Program-made: the position numbers and the translations under genes
Shown here: positions 58,899 through 64,000 of the stretch, piece after piece
How the letters are laid out: each line of letters opens with the position of its first letter
How positions within the stretch are numbered: the stretch's first letter is position 1
Notes under the pieces: model-generated
Database searches by the model: none
Seen by the model: the letters and a program-made list of their open reading frames with translations, nothing else
What the model was told of the DNA's origin: nothing
DNA from: Flavobacterium supellecticarium
GTDB taxonomy: Bacteria; Bacteroidota; Bacteroidia; Flavobacteriales; Flavobacteriaceae
Assembly (NCBI RefSeq): GCF_004801375.1
Contig: NZ_SSNZ01000002.1
Span: 1-64,000 of the forward strand
Reading direction: 5' to 3'
DNA length: 64,000 nucleotides

Positions 58899-60215
58899 TT
58901 ATTTACGTAAAGATGCTAAATAGTCAACTACAGCCGAATGACTTACAGTGTTATGCTCGAAATGAGCCGTTACCTGTAGACGTTCGGTTTCGGTAGCCTG
59001 AAACTGATTCAGGATATTCATCAAATGCATTTTCATATGCCCCTGTTGAATTCCGGTCGTCGTTAAGGAACGTAAAGCGGCAAAATTTTGCGCCAGTCCG
59101 GCTACGGCTACGATTTGCATTAACTCTTCGGCAGATGGATGTTCCAACATTTCAAGTGCTGTTTTTACTAAAGGATGTAAGCCGGTTAAACCACCTACCG
59201 TTCCCAATGCCAGAGGGATTTCCATCCAAAACGTAAAAATACCGTTTTCGACTTTGGCATGCGAAAGGCTCGAATATTTTCCGTTTCGGGAAGCAAAAGC
59301 ATGCACTCCGGCTTCTACCGCGCGGAAATCATTTCCGGTTGCGATCACCACGGCATCGATACCGTTCATGATTCCTTTATTGTGTGTTACGGCGCGATAC
59401 GGCTCGATTTCGGCTATCTGAACGGCACGAACGAATTTTTCAGCGAACTCTTCCTGCGAAATGTGTTTGTCTTCTTTTAAATCGGCTACCGGACAGGAAA
59501 CTTCCGCTCTAACAAGACAATTCGGAACATAATTAGACAAAATACTCATCACCACCTGGATTTGTTTTTCCATTTCCGAAAAAGCCTCGTACTGAAGCGC
59601 TTGTTCTTTTAAGGTCTTGGCAAATTGCTCCAGACAGGAATTGATAAAATTGGCTCCCATACTGTCTTTGGTATTAAAAGTAGCATGAAGCTGGTAGTAA
59701 TTTTCCAGTTCGCCGGTTTTATCGCGCAGGCTGATATTGATAATTCCGCCACCTCTTTTTTGCATATTTTTCGTAATGCTTTCGGTCTCGGAAAAGAATT
59801 TCGGTTTAATGGTTTGAAAAAAGGCTTCCAGTTTATCGGCAGCACCTTTATAAATAAAGTGTACCTGGCCGATTTTTTCGGTACTGATCACCGTGGTTTT
59901 AAAGCCACCACGATTGGACCAGAATTTGGCTGCTTTTGACGCTGCTGCTACAACGGAACTTTCCTCGATAGCCATTGGAATGGTGACATTTTTTCCGTTG
60001 ATCAAAAAATTGGGAGCCACACCCAAAGGCATATAGAAATTGGAAATCGTATTTTCAATAAACTCATCGTGAAGCTTTTGAAGGGCTTCGTCGGAATTCC
60101 AATATTGGGTGATAACTTGTTTGGCAGTTTCCGGATTGGTAAAATGGGTATTCACAATCCAGTTGATTTTTTCTTCTTTCGACAACTTCGAAAATCCAGC
60201 AATAGCTTTCGTCAT
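58899..60215 (-). CDS. mvaA: Class II HMG-CoA reductase
   Basis: 438 residues. Makes mevalonate from HMG-CoA. Class II (bacterial) pattern: IPMAIEESSVVAAASKAAKF near 79 (catalytic Glu), DSMGANFINSCLEQF near 183, THNKGIMNGIDAV near 265, GTVGGLTGLHPLVK near 343, and QGHMKMHLMNI near 395 (catalytic His). Single domain without TM, as expected for bacteria. The N-terminal 60 residues are helical and variable. Divergent from the DPP-IV gene, followed by the GYDIA kinase. Confidence 0.95.
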   Translation of the reverse strand: MTKAIAGFSKLSKEEKINWIVNTHFTNPETAKQVITQYWNSDEALQKLHDEFIENTISNFYMPLGVAPNFLINGKNVTIPMAIEESSVVAAASKAAKFWSNRGGFKTTVISTEKIGQVHFIYKGAADKLEAFFQTIKPKFFSETESITKNMQKRGGGIINISLRDKTGELENYYQLHATFNTKDSMGANFINSCLEQFAKTLKEQALQYEAFSEMEKQIQVVMSILSNYVPNCLVRAEVSCPVADLKEDKHISQEEFAEKFVRAVQIAEIEPYRAVTHNKGIMNGIDAVVIATGNDFRAVEAGVHAFASRNGKYSSLSHAKVENGIFTFWMEIPLALGTVGGLTGLHPLVKTALEMLEHPSAEELMQIVAVAGLAQNFAALRSLTTTGIQQGHMKMHLMNILNQFQATETERLQVTAHFEHNTVSHSAVVDYLASLRK

Positions 60216-60333
60216 TTTTTGGCATCTTGAATTCTACTGCAAAGATAAGATTTCGAAAATGCAATCCGGGATAATTTTTTAAATACGTTTTTTTAAGGAA
60301 AAAATTACAGTAAAAACTTATAAAATTGGCTTT

Positions 60334-60358
60334 AAATGCGAAAATTGAATTTGCATTT
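60334..60358. promoter_or_regulatory. Imperfect palindrome AAATGC...GCATTT between divergent genes
   Basis: Nine paired positions, one mismatch, 25 bases in all, in the 211-base region between HMG-CoA reductase and DPP-IV genes. Candidate operator; a chance AT-rich palindrome is possible. Confidence 0.35.
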
Positions 60359-60426
60359 AACACATAAAGTTATGGCTAATTGATAAATTTTCACTAAAAT
60401 TGGAAGTTTTTTTACCATTTGACAAA

Positions 60427-62598
60427 ATGAATTACTTTAAAAAATCGTTATTTCTACTGTTACTGACTTCATTGTCAGCGGTAGCACAACAAAAAATTAC
60501 GCTCGAAGAGATTTGGAGCGGTGCTTTTAGAACGCAGGGAATGACTGCTTTAGAAGCGATGAAGAACACGAATCAGTACACTGTTTTGAATTATGACCGG
60601 AATTCGCGGTCGTCGCAAATCGATCTGTACGATTTTGCTACACTAAACAAAGTCACCGCGCTGATCGACTCTAAAGATCATAAACAACTGGACGGAATAG
60701 ACAGCTACACCTTTAGCCCGGACGAAAAGAAAATTCTAATTGCGAATAACTCCGATCAGATTTTCCGCCATTCTTTTGTAGCCGATTATTTTATCTACGA
60801 TATTGCCAAAAAGACCCTGACCAAACTGGCCGACTATAAAGTTCAGGAACCAACCTTCTCACCAGACGGGACAAAAATAGGATATGCACACGACAACAAC
60901 TTATACGTGTACGACCTGACTACTCAAAAACACACTCAAATCACTAAAGACGGAAAGAAAAACCACATCATCAACGGTATTACCGACTGGGTGTATGAGG
61001 AAGAATTTTCGTTTGTACGTGCTTTCGACTGGAATGCGGGAAGCGATAAAATCGGATTTATCCGTTTTGACGAAACCGAAGTACCGGAATTTTCTATGGA
61101 CATGTATAACCAGGGATTATATCCGACACAATACGTATTCAAATATCCAAAAGCAGGAGAGAAGAATGCTGTTGTATCGTTACATGTGTATGATGTAAAA
61201 ACCGGAGCGACTAAAAAAATCAATCTGGATAAATACAACGATTTCTACATTGCCCGTATCAAATGGACCAATGAAGCGAATACGTTAAGTGCGCAGGTAT
61301 TAAACCGTCATCAGAACAATCTGGATCTTTTATTTGTTGACGGAAATTCCGGAGCGACAAAAATCGTTGTAAACGAAAAAGACAAAGCCTATGTTGATGT
61401 GACGGATAACCTAACGTTTTTAAAAGACAACAGTTTTATCTGGACCAGCGAAAAAGACGGTTTTAACCATATTTACCATTACGACAAAAACGGAAAGTTG
61501 ATCAATCAGATTACCAAAGGGAAATGGGAAGTGACCAACTACTATGGATTTGATACGAAGACCGGAACTATCTTCTATCAATCGGTAGAAAACGGTTCGA
61601 TTAACCGTGATGTGTACAGTATTAAATTAAACGGAAAGGACAAAAAGAGACTAACTACGGAAACCGGTACCAATGCGGCAACGTTTAGTCCGAATTTTGA
61701 GTATTTTATCAATTCGTTTTCAAGTGCTAAAAACACACCACGCTATACCCTTAACGAAAGTAAAACCGGTAAGCTTGTAAAAACCATCGTTTCGAACGAA
61801 GCTTTGGAAAGCAAACTGGCGAAATACGATTTACCAACAAAAGAGTTTTTTGAATTGACTACCGAAAAAGGAAACCGTTTGAACGCGTGGATTCTGAAAC
61901 CTAAAGATTTTGATCCGAACAAAAAATACCCGGTATTTATGTACCAGTATTCCGGACCGGGATCACAACAGGTAAACAACGACTGGAACAATACAGACGA
62001 TTATTGGTTTGCGATGTTAACGCAACAAGGCTATATCGTAGCTTGTGTTGACGGACGCGGAACCGGTTTTAAAGGTGCGGAATTTAAAAAATGCACCTAT
62101 AAAGAATTAGGAAAATTTGAGGTAGAAGATCAGGTCGATGCTGCAAAAGTAATCGGAAACTACCCTTATGTTGACAAGGCCAGAATTGGAATTTTTGGTT
62201 GGAGTTATGGAGGTTTTATGTCGTCAAACTGTATTTTCCAGGGGAACGACACCTTTAAAATGGCCATTGCTGTGGCTCCGGTGACCAGCTGGAGATATTA
62301 TGACAGCGTTTATACAGAACGATATATGCAGACACCTCAGGAGAATGCATCCGGATACGATAACAATTCACCAATCACTCATGTGGCGAAATTAAAAGGA
62401 AACTTCCTTTTGATCCACGGAACAGCCGATGACAATGTACACGTACAGAACACCATGAAAATGGTAGAAGCATTGGTACAGGCAAACAAACAGTTTGACT
62501 GGGCGATTTATCCGGACAAAAACCACGGTATCTACGGTGGTAAAACCCGTTTGCAGTTGTATACTAAAATGACCAACTTTATCAAAGAAAAACTATAA
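60427..62598 (+). CDS. Dipeptidyl-peptidase IV family serine peptidase (S9B)
   Basis: 723 residues from the ATG at 60427; an earlier in-frame TTG exists but the ATG gives a clean signal peptide ending LSAVA-QQ. The N-terminal beta-propeller (about 40-460) contains TDWVYEEEF near 190, whose double Glu binds the substrate N-terminus in DPP-IV. The C-terminal alpha/beta-hydrolase domain has GWSYGGF (catalytic Ser593), HGTADDNVH (Asp near 670) and DKNHGI (His near 703). It removes Xaa-Pro dipeptides in the periplasm. The peptide transporter gene starts 32 bases later, so the two likely serve uptake of the dipeptides. Confidence 0.95.
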   Translation: MNYFKKSLFLLLLTSLSAVAQQKITLEEIWSGAFRTQGMTALEAMKNTNQYTVLNYDRNSRSSQIDLYDFATLNKVTALIDSKDHKQLDGIDSYTFSPDEKKILIANNSDQIFRHSFVADYFIYDIAKKTLTKLADYKVQEPTFSPDGTKIGYAHDNNLYVYDLTTQKHTQITKDGKKNHIINGITDWVYEEEFSFVRAFDWNAGSDKIGFIRFDETEVPEFSMDMYNQGLYPTQYVFKYPKAGEKNAVVSLHVYDVKTGATKKINLDKYNDFYIARIKWTNEANTLSAQVLNRHQNNLDLLFVDGNSGATKIVVNEKDKAYVDVTDNLTFLKDNSFIWTSEKDGFNHIYHYDKNGKLINQITKGKWEVTNYYGFDTKTGTIFYQSVENGSINRDVYSIKLNGKDKKRLTTETGTNAATFSPNFEYFINSFSSAKNTPRYTLNESKTGKLVKTIVSNEALESKLAKYDLPTKEFFELTTEKGNRLNAWILKPKDFDPNKKYPVFMYQYSGPGSQQVNNDWNNTDDYWFAMLTQQGYIVACVDGRGTGFKGAEFKKCTYKELGKFEVEDQVDAAKVIGNYPYVDKARIGIFGWSYGGFMSSNCIFQGNDTFKMAIAVAPVTSWRYYDSVYTERYMQTPQENASGYDNNSPITHVAKLKGNFLLIHGTADDNVHVQNTMKMVEALVQANKQFDWAIYPDKNHGIYGGKTRLQLYTKMTNFIKEKL

Positions 62599-62630
62599 TC
62601 AAACCAAACCAAAAACCAAAAACGAAGCAA

Positions 62631-64000
62631 ATGAGCGAACAGACAGTAAAACAAGGACATCCAAAGGGACTTTGGGTATTATTCGGAACCGAAATGTGGG
62701 AGCGGTTCAACTTCTATGGAATGCGGGCATTGTTAACCTTATTCCTGGTTAACTCCTTAATGATGAAAGAGGAAGAAGCTTCCTTAATTTATGGTGGATT
62801 TCTTGGTTTATGTTATCTGACACCTATGTTGGGTGGATTTATTTCCGACCGTTTTTTAGGAAACCGTAACTGTATTATGTTGGGTGGTTCGTTAATGGCC
62901 ATCGGACAATTATTGCTTTTTGCAAGTGCTACGGTATTTCCAAACAATTTAGAATTAGCCAAAACATTAATGTATGCGGCTTTGGGAGTTATCATTTTTG
63001 GTAACGGATTTTTCAAACCGAATATTTCCAGTATGGTGGGAAGTTTGTATCCGAAACAGGAAAAAAGCAAATTGGATACGGCTTTTACCATTTTCTATAT
63101 GGGGATCAATATCGGAGCTTTCTTAGGACAATTTATCTGTCCGATTGTAGGTGACGTAAAAGATGCCGGTGGAATGCGTGACATCCATGCGTTCAAATGG
63201 GGATTCTTAGCAGCAGCTTTGGCGATGACCATTGGTACAGCGGTATTCTTCTTCCTGAAAAATAAATATGTGGTAACGCCGGAAGGAAAGCCACTTGGTG
63301 GATTACCGTCAGGACATGATGCATCCGATTTCGAAGAAGGTGAAGCACAAAAAGCAAACTTCTCAACGACCTCATTAATCGTAGCGGTTATCGCTTTTGT
63401 AGGATTAGGGTTTTTATTCCATTATGCGGTAGGACAAAACGTAATTTACTCGATGATTTATGCGAGTGGTCTTACGTTAGCCGGATTGATCTTATCAGAT
63501 AAATCATTAACAAAAATTGAAAGAGACAGAATCTTAGTAATTTATATCGTTTCGTTTTTCGTAATCTTTTTCTGGGCAGCTTTCGAACAGGCGGGATCAT
63601 CGTTAACGTTTATAGCCGATAACCAGACCGATCGTAACTTCTTCGGATGGCAAATGCCTCCATCAATGGTACAGATCTTTAACGGATTATTCGTTGTAAT
63701 GTTAGCCGTTCCGTTCAGTATCTTATGGGATAAATTAAGAGCTAAAGGAAACGAGCCGATTTCACCAATGAAACAGGCTTTCGGATTATTATTAATAGCA
63801 GTGAGTTATTTTATTATAGCTTACAATGTAAAAGACCTTGGAAACAGTGGTTTATTAGCAATCAAATGGTTAATCTTATTATATTTAATTCAAACATGTG
63901 GTGAATTGTGTTTATCGCCAATCGGTTTATCATTGGTTGGTAAATTATCACCAAAACGTTTTGCATCCTTATTATACGGTGTATTCTTCTTATCCAATGC
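62631..64000 (+). CDS. POT-family proton-coupled peptide transporter (cut by window edge)
   Basis: At least 456 residues; the 3' end lies beyond the window. Starts with ATG 62631. MFS/POT signatures: EMWERFNFYGMRALLTLFLV at about 22-41 (ExxERFxYYG proton-coupling motif), FGNGFFKPNISSMVGSLYP near 124 (the PTR2 signature) and ETCGELCLSP-like TCGELCLSPIGLSLVGKLSP near 422. About twelve or more TM helices. It sits downstream of DPP-IV, suggesting import of its di- and tripeptide products. The region between TM6 and TM7 carries a short charged loop, as in Flavobacterial DtpT-like proteins. Confidence 0.95.
   Translation, partial: MSEQTVKQGHPKGLWVLFGTEMWERFNFYGMRALLTLFLVNSLMMKEEEASLIYGGFLGLCYLTPMLGGFISDRFLGNRNCIMLGGSLMAIGQLLLFASATVFPNNLELAKTLMYAALGVIIFGNGFFKPNISSMVGSLYPKQEKSKLDTAFTIFYMGINIGAFLGQFICPIVGDVKDAGGMRDIHAFKWGFLAAALAMTIGTAVFFFLKNKYVVTPEGKPLGGLPSGHDASDFEEGEAQKANFSTTSLIVAVIAFVGLGFLFHYAVGQNVIYSMIYASGLTLAGLILSDKSLTKIERDRILVIYIVSFFVIFFWAAFEQAGSSLTFIADNQTDRNFFGWQMPPSMVQIFNGLFVVMLAVPFSILWDKLRAKGNEPISPMKQAFGLLLIAVSYFIIAYNVKDLGNSGLLAIKWLILLYLIQTCGELCLSPIGLSLVGKLSPKRFASLLYGVFFLSN

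Noticed and set aside
1..64000. CRISPR arrays, rRNA genes, insertion sequences, replication origin
   Set aside because: No regularly spaced repeats, no rRNA-like sequence, no transposase or terminal inverted repeats, and no dnaA-box cluster were recognised by eye.

Overview
The window looks like a chromosomal segment of a Bacteroidota bacterium of the family Flavobacteriaceae, Flavobacterium-like. This rests on four things: low G+C coding sequence; promoters of the TTTG-N19-TAnnTTTG type in front of the tRNA genes; two proteins with type IX secretion (T9SS) C-terminal sorting domains; and characteristic families such as GH92 alpha-mannosidase, one-component propeller/LytTR regulators, GYDIA-type GHMP kinase and class II HMG-CoA reductase. 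Gene names rest on motifs and family knowledge, since no database search was possible. Both ends cut genes: an RHS/SpvB-like secreted protein at the left and a POT peptide transporter at the right.

Layout. 0-4 kb: a DUF58 protein, two tandem identical tRNA-Asp genes, a GIY-YIG endonuclease gene, a broken third tRNA-Asp copy, an S24-type repressor with a substituted catalytic lysine and two matching palindromes upstream, and a small probable DNA-binding protein. 4-9 kb: two tandem TPR-TM-HTH regulators followed by a T9SS-secreted FG-GAP protein. 9-20 kb: mostly housekeeping (glycosyltransferase/flippase pair, ruvC, hemW, cyclase-family hydrolase, YjbR, PH/SHOCT protein, a FabZ-like protein lacking its usual His, DUF4407, methyltransferase, M20 dipeptidase, tRNA-Leu). 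20-28 kb: GDPD and flavoprotein pair, a membrane-anchored propeller/LytTR regulator with a T9SS protein downstream, an HHH/OmpA pair and TspO. 28-33 kb: diphosphomevalonate decarboxylase, mevalonate kinase, UbiA prenyltransferase, pseudouridine synthase and a SnoaL-like protein. 33-34 kb: a probable Panacea (PanA) antitoxin coupled to a small two-TM protein. 34-39 kb: M3 peptidase and AsmA. 39-41 kb: a translationally coupled two-gene cassette of unknown function. 41-48 kb: an orphan lipoprotein, two overlapping FAD oxidases, and a lipoprotein/ECF-sigma/beta-barrel operon in which the sigma factor carries its own apparent anti-sigma/TM domain. 48-51.6 kb: two identical tRNA-Phe genes bracketing a GH92 enzyme and an orphan gene. 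51.6-58 kb: coaX, an outer-membrane protein, lptC, a 58-residue membrane protein, a CNNM-type CBS protein and PpiD. 58-64 kb: GYDIA kinase and HMG-CoA reductase divergent from a DPP-IV peptidase and a peptide transporter.

How the genes work together. Four mevalonate-pathway activities and a prenyltransferase are split over two loci 27 kb apart. The DPP-IV peptidase and POT transporter form a peptide-use unit. coaX to ppiD is an envelope-biogenesis run. The most interesting accessory pieces are the PanA/two-TM pair (33.0-33.9 kb), the unnamed coupled cassette (39.3-40.8 kb), the fused sigma/anti-sigma operon (45.2-48.2 kb), and the tRNA-Asp/GIY-YIG/repressor cluster (1.5-3.8 kb). No CRISPR array, rRNA operon, transposase or integrase was seen.
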